In this document: in pieces, positions 43,670 to 52,320 of the stretch | How the letters are laid out: each line of letters opens with the position of its first letter | Position numbering within the stretch: the first letter of the stretch is position 1 | NCBI GenBank assembly: GCA_019309045.1 | Contig: JAFDGZ010000001.1 | Span: forward strand, 1 to 64,000 | Reading direction: 5' to 3' | Origin: Deltaproteobacteria bacterium | GTDB lineage: Bacteria > Desulfobacterota > Syntrophobacteria > BM002 | Length of the DNA stretch: 64,000 bases | Program-made: the position numbers and the translations under genes | The notes under the pieces: generated by a model | The model's database searches: none | Seen by the model: only the letters and a program-made list of their open reading frames with translations | Told to the model about the DNA's origin: nothing

Positions 43670-46600
43670 ATGGCCACAGAAAGTAGAAAAAATAATGCCA
43701 TAGGGGCGGTCCTGGTTATAGGTGGCGGCATCAGTGGCGTGCAGGCGGCTCTCGATCTAGCCACCTCCGGTTTCAAGACTTATCTCGTTGAATATTCGCC
43801 CACGGTCGGTGGCAAAATGGCCCAACTGGACAAGACCTTCCCTACCAATGACTGTTCTACTTGCATCCTCGCTCCCAAGCTGGGGGATCTGGCGAGACAC
43901 CCGGATATCCACTTGCTCACCATGTGTGAAGTAATAAGGGTTAGCGGCCAAGTGGGCAATTTCTCTGTAAGCCTGCTCAAGAGACCTCGCTTCGTGGATC
44001 TGGAGCGCTGTACAGCCTGCGGCACCTGTGCCAGCAAATGTCCAAAAAAGACGGTGGATACTTACAACCAGGGATTGTCTGAACGAAAAGCAATCTACCT
44101 GCCATATCCTCAGGCGGTGCCGCAAAAATATGTCATTGATGCCAGCCAGTGCCTCTATTTCACCAAAGGCAAGTGTCGTGTCTGTGAAAAGGTCTGTCCG
44201 GCACAGGCCATTAGTTTTTCACAGCAGCCAGAGGTGCTCGAACTGCAGGTGGGAGCAATTATTGCCGCACCTGGTTTTGCGCCCTTCGATCCTCTCAGCG
44301 CCTCAGATACCTATGGCTATGGCAAGTTCGCCAATGTCATCACCTCCCTGCAATTCGAACGAATTCTCTCAGCCTCGGGGCCATACCAGGGGGAACTCAG
44401 GCGACCTTCGGATGGCAAACCGCCCGAGCAGATTGCCTTTATCCAATGCGTAGGATCAAGGGATCTGCTCTGTGGTCGTGGCTACTGCTCCGCAGTCTGC
44501 TGTATGGCTGCAGTGAAAGAGGCCGTGGTTGCCCATGAACATCTGACAGAGGGTGTGGTTACCACCATTTTTTTTATGGATATAAGGGCTCAGGGCAAGG
44601 GCTACGAGCAATATGTGGCTGCAGCAAAGCAGCAGTACGACGTCAAGTGTCTCTTTGGCAAGGTTGCTGCTGTAGAAGAGCTGGACAACTGCCGCCTCCG
44701 GCTGCACCATACGAACGAACACGGCCAGCACAGCTACCATGACTTTGACCTAGTGATTCTGTCGGTGGGCATGGGATTGTCGCCGCAGGCAGACAGGCTT
44801 GCTGCCGTCCTCGGGTTACCACTGGAAAACAACGGTTTTTGCAGGACATCTCTCAGCGCGCCAACCGCCACCACTAGGGAGGGCATTCTCGCTTGCGGAG
44901 CCTTTCTCGGGCCAAGGGACATTGCCGACTCGGTGCTCTCGGCTGGTGCCGCAGCCTGCCAAGCATCAGCTCACCTTGGAGCGCAACGATATAGCCTCAC
45001 TGAGCAGCGCAGTTATCCTGAAGAACGACATGTTAGTGGCAGTGAGCTCAGAGTGGGGGTCTTCGTCTGCCGCTGCGGTTTCAACATTGCTCAAAATGTG
45101 GATGTGGCTGAAGTGGCCAGCTACGCTCGCTCCCTTGCCTCTGTGATACATGCAGAAGAAACCCTCTTTGCCTGCGCCGCTGACTCCTGCGACAACATGG
45201 TTGCCATAATTGTCCAGAGGAACTTGAACAGGGTTGTTGTAGCCTCGTGTACGCCTCGAACGCATGCCCCCCTGTTTCGGGAGACCATACGGCAGGCAGG
45301 CCTGAATGATGCATATCTGGAAATGGCCAACATTCGTGAGCAGTGCTCCTGGGTGCATCAACAGAACCCGGAGGTGGCCACCACCAAAGCCAAGGCTCTA
45401 GTGCGTATGGCGGTGGCAAGAGTATCCCGGGCCAGTCCTCTTCATGTGGAAAGTGTTGTTGTGCAGCCAAGGGCTCTGGTGATTGGCGGAGGTCTTGCTG
45501 GCATGCGGGCCTGCCTGGCTGTAGCGGAACAGGGCTACCAGTGCTTCCTGGTGGAAAAGACACAGCAGCTGGGAGGCAGTCTTCGTCACTTGCGGCACAC
45601 TCTCGAAGGTGAAGATCCTGCAAGAATTCTGCGAACAAGCATCAGCAAGATCAAGAGACATCCTCTGATCAAGACATATCTGGGAGCTGAAATTCGCAGT
45701 GTCCATGGTCAGGTGGGTGATTTCCATACCACCATTGTCCAGCAAGCCCCTAGTGGTGGGAAGACTCAAGTCCTGCGACACGGGGCAATCGTGGTTGCTA
45801 CCGGGGCCCGGGAATTCAAACCAGATGGTCTGTTTTTCTACGGCGAAGACCCACGCGTAGTTACCCAGCTGGAACTGGAGTCTCTCATTGCTGAGAACCA
45901 TTCTCTACTCCAGAGGGTAGGGGCAGTGGTGATGCTGCAGTGCGTCGGTTCTAGAACTGAAGAAAGACCTTACTGTAGTCGACTATGCTGTAATGAAGCC
46001 GTCAAGAATGCACTCCTTCTGAAGGAGAAGTATCCCGGCGTGGAAGTCTGCATCCTGCACCGCGACATAAGAACTTATGGGCTACGGGAAGAATATTACC
46101 AGCGCGCCAGAGAACTGGGTGTCCTTTTCAGCCGCTACCAGGAGGACAACCCACCCGTAGTTCGGCTGCTGCATGACAGGTATGGGGCCCATATCGTAGT
46201 TGAGGTCATAGAGCCGCTCCTGGGCAGCGTGCTTTCCCTGCGCCCCGATCTGCTGGTACTCAGTACCGCCATCGTTCCTCCTGCAACAAATGAAGACCTT
46301 GCCAGCATTCTGAAGATTCCACTCGATGCCGACGGCTTTTTTCTCGAGGCGCATGCCAAGCTGCGGCCTGCTGATTTTGCCTCTGAAGGCATTTTTCTCT
46401 GTGGCATGGCCCATTACCCGAAACCAATCGATGAAGCAATCCTGCAGGCAGAGGCCGCGGCTCTCCGGACGGTCTCCATTCTGGCTCGAGAAAAGATACC
46501 TGCTGGCCGAGAAGTGGCTCAGGTGGATGAAAGCCGCTGCCAGAGCTGCCTCACTTGCCTGCGCGTCTGTCCATTTCAAGTGCCGATTATTGGAAATTCG

Positions 46601-46735
46601 GGCAAGGCAACGATAAACGCGGTGGCCTGTCAGGGGTGTGGTGTATGCGTGGCTGAATGCCCCGCAGCTGCAATCAAGATGGAGTCTTGCAGCGATTCGC
46701 AGTTGCTGGAAACACTCGGCGCCCTCTACTCGTAG
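43670..46735 (+). CDS. hdrA: Tandem HdrA-HdrA flavoprotein
   Basis: This 1021-residue protein contains two HdrA modules. The first (1 to about 450) has VIGGGISGVQAALDLA, GGKMAQLDKTFPTNDCSTCILAPKL, cluster motifs CTACGTCASKCP and CRVCEKVCP, FIQCVGSRD and GAFLGPRDIADSV. The second starts with a full HdrA N-terminal domain (VFVCRCGFNIAQNVDV; NIREQCSWVH), then VIGGGLAGMRACLAVA, LQCVGSRTEERPYCSR, and ends with ferredoxin motifs CQSCLTCLRVCP and CQGCGVCVAECP. The second module lacks the internal cysteines and has GMAHYPKPIDEA instead of the GxxxGPKDI segment. Two FADs are expected. AGGGTGAC precedes the ATG. It closes the cluster and is a plausible bifurcating hub. Confidence 0.85.
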   Translation: MATESRKNNAIGAVLVIGGGISGVQAALDLATSGFKTYLVEYSPTVGGKMAQLDKTFPTNDCSTCILAPKLGDLARHPDIHLLTMCEVIRVSGQVGNFSVSLLKRPRFVDLERCTACGTCASKCPKKTVDTYNQGLSERKAIYLPYPQAVPQKYVIDASQCLYFTKGKCRVCEKVCPAQAISFSQQPEVLELQVGAIIAAPGFAPFDPLSASDTYGYGKFANVITSLQFERILSASGPYQGELRRPSDGKPPEQIAFIQCVGSRDLLCGRGYCSAVCCMAAVKEAVVAHEHLTEGVVTTIFFMDIRAQGKGYEQYVAAAKQQYDVKCLFGKVAAVEELDNCRLRLHHTNEHGQHSYHDFDLVILSVGMGLSPQADRLAAVLGLPLENNGFCRTSLSAPTATTREGILACGAFLGPRDIADSVLSAGAAACQASAHLGAQRYSLTEQRSYPEERHVSGSELRVGVFVCRCGFNIAQNVDVAEVASYARSLASVIHAEETLFACAADSCDNMVAIIVQRNLNRVVVASCTPRTHAPLFRETIRQAGLNDAYLEMANIREQCSWVHQQNPEVATTKAKALVRMAVARVSRASPLHVESVVVQPRALVIGGGLAGMRACLAVAEQGYQCFLVEKTQQLGGSLRHLRHTLEGEDPARILRTSISKIKRHPLIKTYLGAEIRSVHGQVGDFHTTIVQQAPSGGKTQVLRHGAIVVATGAREFKPDGLFFYGEDPRVVTQLELESLIAENHSLLQRVGAVVMLQCVGSRTEERPYCSRLCCNEAVKNALLLKEKYPGVEVCILHRDIRTYGLREEYYQRARELGVLFSRYQEDNPPVVRLLHDRYGAHIVVEVIEPLLGSVLSLRPDLLVLSTAIVPPATNEDLASILKIPLDADGFFLEAHAKLRPADFASEGIFLCGMAHYPKPIDEAILQAEAAALRTVSILAREKIPAGREVAQVDESRCQSCLTCLRVCPFQVPIIGNSGKATINAVACQGCGVCVAECPAAAIKMESCSDSQLLETLGALYS

Positions 46736-46821
46736 CCGAATGGGCTTGCTGCTGTCCCGGCTTTCCTTGCCAGAATAGTGCTCGCAACACGGGCCGCCCT
46801 TGGCTGTTGCTGGCGCCTCTA

Positions 46822-47643
46822 TTATTGTTCCTCTTCTCCCTTTCTCAGCTTGAGCACCACCTCATTGGTTACCAGACGATTTTCAATGGGATCGCGCCTG
46901 TACTCTTCCACCACGATTCTATCCGGAAGAATTTTCTTGACCACGCCGTCATTCTGGCCCACATAGGTTCCCACCGCAAGCACATATCCCTTGCCGGTGG
47001 CATCCTGCACCAGGGCCTTGCTGCCCATCTCTCCCCACACTATGGCCTTGAGGCCGCTCTGAATCTCGCTCAAGGGCATTTTCTGCAAGGGAGTCAGTGG
47101 CCTCTTCTTGACTTTCGGTGCCACTGCAGTTTCAGCTCGTCGGGCAACAATGAACGGTTTGAATGGATCAGGACGCCCCTTGGGGCTGTACTGCCAGCCA
47201 GTCTGAATTGTCGTCAGAGAACCGCTGCCCAGGCTGGTGGCGGCGGCTCCTGAAGACTTGCCTGCTTTCGCTACGGCAACCGATTTTTTTGCCGCCAGCC
47301 TCACCGGAGGTTTGCCGCGCTCGGGATACCGCAGTCGATATGTCTTTTGATCCAGGGCCACATACCGCAGTTTCTTTGCCACAGCCTGGTTATATGTGGC
47401 CTCGTCGAGGTATTTTCCCTTGAGTTCAGCAAGACCCTGGGGTACTTTGCCATGCTTTTTCAGATAGCGATGAACCGCCTTGCCCACCTTGGCCTTCAGC
47501 GCCAGGTTCGGGTCCAGTTTGGCAATATCCAGGGGCTTGCCCGTGGGCCTGCTCTCATTGGCAATCTTGGCGGAATGCCAGATGTACACACCCACCAGAC
47601 CCAGGAGAATGACAGCGAGTACGACGACCCTTTTCTCTTTCAT
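46822..47643 (-). CDS. PilP-like protein with an N-terminal membrane anchor
   Basis: This 273-residue protein has an N-terminal hydrophobic segment (VVVLAVILLGLVGVYIW, 6-22), a basic Ala/Lys-rich linker and a C-terminal domain with RPDPFKPF, LTPLQKMPLSEIQSGLKAIVWG, GYVLAVGTYVG and the IENRLVTNEVVLKL end. That domain matches type IV pilus PilP (or the related GspC homology region). PilP is normally a lipoprotein of about 170-180 residues, but here a transmembrane anchor replaces the lipobox and the linker is longer. It may connect inner and outer membrane parts of a pilus or secretion machine. A pilin gene lies upstream on the same strand. GGGGGAC precedes the ATG. Confidence 0.7.
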   Translation of the reverse strand: MKEKRVVVLAVILLGLVGVYIWHSAKIANESRPTGKPLDIAKLDPNLALKAKVGKAVHRYLKKHGKVPQGLAELKGKYLDEATYNQAVAKKLRYVALDQKTYRLRYPERGKPPVRLAAKKSVAVAKAGKSSGAAATSLGSGSLTTIQTGWQYSPKGRPDPFKPFIVARRAETAVAPKVKKRPLTPLQKMPLSEIQSGLKAIVWGEMGSKALVQDATGKGYVLAVGTYVGQNDGVVKKILPDRIVVEEYRRDPIENRLVTNEVVLKLRKGEEEQ

Positions 47644-47707
47644 CCCGTCCCCCTATTTTTGGGTGGAAGCAGAGCCTGAATTGCATTTACTTCAATTACA
47701 AATTACA

Positions 47708-47736
47708 TCTATAGCGGATTAGCAAAATTTATGCAA
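47708..47736 (-). promoter_or_regulatory. Sigma-70-type promoter of the PilP-like gene
   Basis: On the minus strand TTGCAT (47736-47731) is followed by TATAGA (47713-47708) after a 17-base spacer. Transcription would start near 47701, about 58 bases before the ATG at 47643. The PilP-like gene can thus be expressed separately from the pilin gene upstream. Confidence 0.45.
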
Positions 47737-47886
47737 CATGCTTAAAAAAAGAAAGAAATGCGCGCGAGGTGTATTGCTGCTCACGGCTTTTGCAAGTGCA
47801 GAAGCAATGAACCTAACTCTTGGGCACAGTTCACAAGCTAAGGAAAGGGTATTCTTCTTGCCAAGCTCTTTACCGAGGTAGTTGTA

Positions 47887-48351
47887 CTATAGGCCAACAG
47901 TCCCCCTGTATGCCGGATTATCCAATATCATATCAGACGGGTTGCCTGCACCGTCAGTGGTAAAGGCACACGATTCTCCCGGTACCCAGAAGTAATAACC
48001 GGTATCTCCTGCTTCATGGGCAAAGAAGAAGAGCCACCTGTCGTTGCCATCATTGCTCACATCAAAAAATATGGTACTGTCCAGCTCGAAGTCTCCATAA
48101 CCGGGGCCAAGACTGCCTAAATTGCCCCCGTTGCCGCTGTCTCCCGCACTTGGCTCGTCTGTGGAAGCCTTGGTAAGCACATTTCGTGTCAAGGTAAGGA
48201 CGCTGGCGTTGAACGCTTTGGCCCGATTATATTTATAGGCTTGCATACCTATGGTGGCCAGAATGGCTATGATGCCAATGACGATGATGAGTTCAACGAG
48301 AGTAAAGCCGGCCTCCCTGCTGGCTTCTTGGGTCAACTGCCCGATTCTCAT
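47887..48351 (-). CDS. Type IV pilin / pseudopilin
   Basis: This 154-residue protein has a 15-residue basic leader ending in Gly, then FTLVELIIVIGIIAILATI: the prepilin-peptidase site (Gly before Phe), Glu at +5 and the N-terminal helix of type IV pilins. The remainder is a short Gly/Asp-rich globular domain with two possible Cys. It is processed and assembled by a pilus or type II secretion machinery, no other part of which is in the window except the PilP-like protein. The start at 48351 is fixed by a GAGGAGG eight bases upstream; a longer frame from a TTG at 48453 would overlap the sigma-54-like promoter. Confidence 0.88.
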   Translation of the reverse strand: MRIGQLTQEASREAGFTLVELIIVIGIIAILATIGMQAYKYNRAKAFNASVLTLTRNVLTKASTDEPSAGDSGNGGNLGSLGPGYGDFELDSTIFFDVSNDGNDRWLFFFAHEAGDTGYYFWVPGESCAFTTDGAGNPSDMILDNPAYRGTVGL

Positions 48352-48751
48352 TTGCTTTTCCTCCTCTCGCCCCAAACGCGAATGTGCCCTGCTTTCTAAG
48401 TGCAGTTTCATGTCCTGTACACTACTTGGGCTGCATTTGCAAAAGGTTAGCAATCAAGATGCCAAAAAAGACCTCTCGGGCAATATATACCGTTTCTGCT
48501 TGAAATGACGCATCATTACAGTTGCTTTTAGATCGTACGGTTGTTCGCGACTGAGAACAAGAGCTCAGCGTACTCACCTTCAGCGGACACTTTTTGTCAG
48601 AGAGTACTCAAATGTGTCGCACTCCCCGTTTCCACATGGGCCCAGGTGTAATACGCAGATTCTTCGCCTCTTTGCCTCAAAGTGAAAGGAAAGAGCTGTC
48701 AGATATAAAGCCGCTCAGCTTCGTCCCTCTTGCTTGCCGCCAGGACACACT
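48352..48751. other. Intergenic region with a sigma-54-type promoter, 400 bases
   Basis: It lies between the pilin gene (minus) and the small Cys-rich gene (minus). The part next to the pilin contains the sigma-54-type promoter described separately. The remaining about 290 bases (48465-48751) show no gene, hairpin or promoter that I can support. Confidence 0.5.
48449..48464 (-). promoter_or_regulatory. Sigma-54-type promoter of the pilin gene
   Basis: On the minus strand the sequence is TGGCATCTTGATTGCT: TGGCAT-N5-TTGCT, with exactly ten bases between the invariant GG and GC. It differs from the consensus TGGCAC-N5-TTGCA/T at one position. Transcription would start near 48438, about 87 bases before the ATG at 48351. 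Sigma-54 control of pilin genes through PilR-type activators is well known in proteobacteria. Confidence 0.7.
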
Positions 48752-48946
48752 TCAGCGGCCTTTCTTGCCACCCTTCATTTTCTTGTATTTCTTGAACTCT
48801 GGGCAATTCCTACAAGAAAAACTGATCCAGTAATTCCTGACCGCCTCCTCCAAGCATTTCTGGTAGTGCGGGCAGTCAAAGTAGCGATGGGCATTTACGT
48901 TGCCGTACCTCAGTTCTTTCTGCAGTTCCTTTGCGGGGACGGCCAT
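48752..48946 (-). CDS. Small Cys-rich protein (zinc-ribbon-like), unknown function
   Basis: This 64-residue protein contains FDCPHYQKCLEEAVRNYW and SFSCRNCPEFKKY, i.e. four cysteines as C-x5-C and C-x2-C that could hold a metal, then a Lys/Gly-rich tail. It begins with ATG, with GAGG five bases upstream, and a promoter-like pair lies at 49053-49081. These features and the conserved-looking C-P-x-Y-x-x-C pattern make it more than a chance frame. I do not recognise its function. It stands alone between the pilin gene and the glucan phosphorylase gene. Confidence 0.6.
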   Translation of the reverse strand: MAVPAKELQKELRYGNVNAHRYFDCPHYQKCLEEAVRNYWISFSCRNCPEFKKYKKMKGGKKGR

Positions 48947-49298
48947 GTATTCCTCGCCTCCTCCATGTTCCGGGTTTTGCTGCCTCGGGGCAGCCCACCC
49001 TTTTGCTGTTCAGGGCACTGCCTGGATCTCACTGGGATCCTTTTTGTGTATTTTTATAACATATTTAGAACCTTCTGGAAAGCATTATCTACACGCCAAG
49101 CGGTTCACTTTCTTGGGCCTCTTTGTTTGCATTGTCCTTGTGTTCTGCCCGGTTTTGCGCTTAAATGAAATGCTCGTCTAGGAGAAACCACTGGGTCTAC
49201 CAGCCCGCAGGTCTGCTGAGCCTGGATGTTTTCTGCAATGGTCTGAGGCAAAGGAGATGAGCACTCACCCGGGAATGTATTGAGGGTTGGAGAGAGAG
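48947..49298. other. Divergent intergenic region, 352 bases
   Basis: It separates the small Cys-rich gene from the glucan phosphorylase gene. It holds the minus-strand promoter candidate at 49053-49081 and a five-base hairpin GGATC/GATCC followed by TTTTT (49024-49045), too short to call a terminator. No coding potential was seen. Confidence 0.45.
49053..49081 (-). promoter_or_regulatory. Promoter candidate of the small Cys-rich gene
   Basis: On the minus strand TTTCCA (49081-49076), a 17-base spacer and TATAAA (49058-49053) suggest transcription from near 49046, giving a leader of about 100 bases. Confidence 0.4.
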
Positions 49299-50915
49299 AT
49301 GAAAATTGCTTATTTGACCATGGAGATCGGCTTGAATGAAAACATCCCTACCTACAGCGGCGGTCTCGGTATTCTCGCGGGCGACCACATAAAATCTGCA
49401 GCAGACCTGGGGGTGCCACTGGTGGCCGTGACGCTTCTCTACAAGCGCGGCTATTTTGTTCAGAATATCAGTCCCATGGGTTGGCAGGAGGAATTGTATC
49501 CGTATTTTGATCCTCGGGCCTTTATGGAGCCCCTTCCGCTGAAAGTCAAGGTTCCCATAAACGGCAGACAGGTGAAGGTGGGAGTCTGGAAATATAGCTA
49601 TCACGGCCTCAAAGGCAAGGTTCCCATATATTTTCTGGATGCAGACCTCGAAGACAACACTCCTGACGATAGACTTATCACCCAGTATCTCTATGGCGGC
49701 GACCAGCACACCCGCATCTGTCAGGAGGCGATCCTCGGTATCGGCGGCTACCAGGCGCTGAAGCGGCTGGAAGACAACATCACCACCTACCATATCAATG
49801 AAGGCCACTCGGCTTTTGTAACCCTTTCCCTCTACCACGACTGCAGGGGAGAGCTGGAGCGGGTTAAAGAAATGTGTGTCTTTACTACGCACACGCCAGT
49901 ACCTGCAGGTCACGATGTCTTTGCCTATGATCTGGCAGAGGATGTTCTCGGAACGTTCCTGCCGAAGGAAATTCGTGAGCTAGCTGGCAAAGAGGGCCTC
50001 AACATGACCAGACTGGCTCTCAACTTGAGCCGCGCCTGTAATGGAGTGAGCGAGCTTCATGGGCAGGTCACCCGCCAGATGTTTCCAGGCTACGACATAG
50101 GCCACATAACCAACGGAGTGCACCACCTCACCTGGACCGGCCCTGAATATGCCTCTCTGTACGACCAATTTCTCCCTCACTGGAGGAGTTATCCGGAGGT
50201 ACTTGGCAGTGCCTTTCAGATACCAGATGAACTGCTTGTGGAGGCGAAATTGTCTGCCAAGAGCCGCCTCATTCGCTACGTCAATGCAACCACCAATGCT
50301 GGCTTTTCTGAAGAATTCCTTACGGTAGGATTTGCGCGGCGGGCAGCCAGCTACAAAAGAGCAACTCTCTTTTTTACCGACATGGAAAGGCTGTTCAATC
50401 TCACCAGGAACCGGGTGCAGTTCATCTTTGCCGGCAAAGCGCACCCGCAAGATGAAGCCGGCAAGAAGCTCATTCAGGACATCGTTCGTACAACCCAACG
50501 CTACGAGGGTAGACTCCGCCTGGTGTATCTGATGAACTACAACATGTGGCAGGCGGCCTTTCTGACCCAAGGAGTGGATCTCTGGCTGAACAATCCGCGT
50601 CGGCCCAGAGAGGCCTCAGGCACCAGCGGCATGAAAGTGACTTTCAATGGCGGTATAAACATGAGTGTACTGGACGGCTGGTGGAGGGAGGCCTGCAGAA
50701 ACCGGGTCAATGGCTGGGCCATTGGCGACGATGAGGAAACCTCGGACGAGGAGACAGCAGCAGATTTCTATGCAGTCCTGGAAGAGGCAGTGACAACCTA
50801 CTATGCCAATCGGCGCCAGTGGGTTCGCATGATGAAGGCCTCCATTTCTGACTGCGCCTCTCGCTTCAATACCCAGAGGATGGTGCAGGAGTACCTGGAC
50901 AAATACTACCGTTGA
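49299..50915 (+). CDS. glgP: Alpha-glucan (glycogen) phosphorylase, short GT35 type
   Basis: This 538-residue protein starts KIAYLTMEIGLNENIPTYSGGLG and has GDHIKSAADLGVPL, FTTHTPVPAGHDVF and, near the end, REASGTSGMKVTFNGG, in which the Lys binds pyridoxal phosphate. It is the compact phosphorylase type, shorter than the about 800-residue muscle/E. coli enzymes. It splits glucose-1-phosphate from glycogen or maltodextrins by phosphorolysis. The ATG at 49299 has GGAG six bases upstream; a TTG at 49287 is rejected. No other glycogen gene is adjacent. The enzyme is cytoplasmic. Confidence 0.92.
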   Translation: MKIAYLTMEIGLNENIPTYSGGLGILAGDHIKSAADLGVPLVAVTLLYKRGYFVQNISPMGWQEELYPYFDPRAFMEPLPLKVKVPINGRQVKVGVWKYSYHGLKGKVPIYFLDADLEDNTPDDRLITQYLYGGDQHTRICQEAILGIGGYQALKRLEDNITTYHINEGHSAFVTLSLYHDCRGELERVKEMCVFTTHTPVPAGHDVFAYDLAEDVLGTFLPKEIRELAGKEGLNMTRLALNLSRACNGVSELHGQVTRQMFPGYDIGHITNGVHHLTWTGPEYASLYDQFLPHWRSYPEVLGSAFQIPDELLVEAKLSAKSRLIRYVNATTNAGFSEEFLTVGFARRAASYKRATLFFTDMERLFNLTRNRVQFIFAGKAHPQDEAGKKLIQDIVRTTQRYEGRLRLVYLMNYNMWQAAFLTQGVDLWLNNPRRPREASGTSGMKVTFNGGINMSVLDGWWREACRNRVNGWAIGDDEETSDEETAADFYAVLEEAVTTYYANRRQWVRMMKASISDCASRFNTQRMVQEYLDKYYR

Positions 50916-51015
50916 CCGAGATGGCCGTGCAGAGCTTTTTTGGAACTGCTGGCGGCCTGCATATCTTTCAGCTGCTCGAGGCCCCTGACAGCCTGGGTGG
51001 CCGCTGGGGTGAGCA

Positions 51016-51792
51016 ATGGCCCAATATGACTTCGAAGCCTGTGTGATCGGCTCGGGAACCGGCATACCCTCGGCAAGGCGGAGATCCCCGGCCCTGCTGG
51101 TGCGCTGGGCCAACCAGCTGCATCTCTTCGACTGCGGCGCTGGAACCAGCAGAGCTATGGCTGAAGCCAATCTCGATGTCCACCAGGTAGATTGGCTGTG
51201 GCTCACTCATTTCCATCCGGATCACACTGGGGACCTGGGTCCGCTGCTCTTTGCTGCCAGATCCCCTCTCTACGGCAGGCGGAAGACCCTCCATATTGGA
51301 GGTGCAGTCGGCCTGCGAAGTTTCTACAGAAAACTCAAGGACCTGTACGGCCGCTGGGTGCAATTGGCTCCAGGCCTCTTGCAGTTCTACGAGATTGAGC
51401 CGAGCACGCCAGCCACCCTCAATCTGGGGCCAGGCAAAATTACCTTTTTTGCCATGAATCACACCGAGGCAAGCATAGGCTATCGCCTGGAAACAGCCAA
51501 CGGCAAGATATTATGCTACTCAGGTGACACCGACTACTGTGCCAATGCAGTTCAGCTGGCCAGCAATGCTGACCTCTTTTTCTGTGAGTGCTCTTTCCCG
51601 GAGCACCACAGGGTGGAGGGGCATCTCACTCCAAGGCTGGCAGGACGAATCGCCCGCGAGGCAAACTGCAAGAGGCTCGTCCTGCTCCATTGCTATCCCA
51701 TCTGTGATGAGACAGACATTGCTGGCAGTTGCCGCCTGGAATATGAGGGGCCGGTAACCGTGGCTGAAGACCTCACGTGGTTTCTGCTTTGA
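51016..51792 (+). CDS. Metallo-beta-lactamase-fold hydrolase (RNase Z-like)
   Basis: This 258-residue protein has the metal-binding motif THFHPDHTGD (about 64-73), a further His in MNHTEAS, the bridging Asp in CYSGDTDYC and later HxTP and LLHCYP. Its layout (opening GSGTGIPSARRRSPALLV, DCGAGTSRAM) is that of RNase Z/ElaC-related hydrolases. It lacks the long exosite arm of tRNA-processing RNase Z, so a phosphoesterase acting on another substrate is equally likely. GGTGAG precedes the ATG. The 3' end overlaps the opposing small membrane-protein gene by 20 nt. Confidence 0.82.
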   Translation: MAQYDFEACVIGSGTGIPSARRRSPALLVRWANQLHLFDCGAGTSRAMAEANLDVHQVDWLWLTHFHPDHTGDLGPLLFAARSPLYGRRKTLHIGGAVGLRSFYRKLKDLYGRWVQLAPGLLQFYEIEPSTPATLNLGPGKITFFAMNHTEASIGYRLETANGKILCYSGDTDYCANAVQLASNADLFFCECSFPEHHRVEGHLTPRLAGRIAREANCKRLVLLHCYPICDETDIAGSCRLEYEGPVTVAEDLTWFLL

Positions 51793-52075
51793 GTCGGCTC
51801 TGCCTTCGTTGCCAGGGCACTGTCTTCCAGCGTACAGTACGACAGAGAAGCGGCAGGAGGCTGACTATGGCAACAAGCCAACAGAGCATGCCGAGGGCAA
51901 TCAGCAGCTTGCCCAGGGCGGTATATGTCTGCACTTCCACAAAAGGCGCCATTTTCAAGGAGAGCATCTCTTTTTGGAAGGCATAATTGCGCAGGGCATG
52001 ACCGAGATACCCAGACAGAGCACTGACAAGCAGAAACCCTAGCTCCTTATTTGCTCTTATGTGTGGAGACTGCAT
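51773..52075 (-). CDS. Small membrane protein, unknown function
   Basis: This 100-residue protein has two hydrophobic stretches, LGFLLVSALSGYLGHALR (about 12-29) and LGKLLIALGMLCWLVAIVSL (about 54-73), and a basic C-terminal tail. AAGGAG lies seven bases before the ATG, which supports translation. No family was recognised. It converges on the metallo-hydrolase gene and overlaps its last 20 bases. Probably an inner-membrane protein with two helices. Confidence 0.55.
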   Translation of the reverse strand: MQSPHIRANKELGFLLVSALSGYLGHALRNYAFQKEMLSLKMAPFVEVQTYTALGKLLIALGMLCWLVAIVSLLPLLCRTVRWKTVPWQRRQSRLKAETT

Positions 52076-52320
52076 GACTCTGCTCCTTGTAACTCAGGGT
52101 CCAGGTACTGCGTGTATTTCTCAGAGATGCAACCGGGGGGCCATGGCGTCGATTTCTCGAACTCTATTGTCAGAGCAAGGCTATCTCTTGGTAATTACGA
52201 TGATTGCTATGGGATGCAAAGGGAAAGTGGAATGTCTCTTGGGCCTTGAGGGTAACAACTGGTAGTATACTAAAATCTACTTGAAGTATCCACAACTGGA
52301 GAAAAGTAGTCATTTATATA

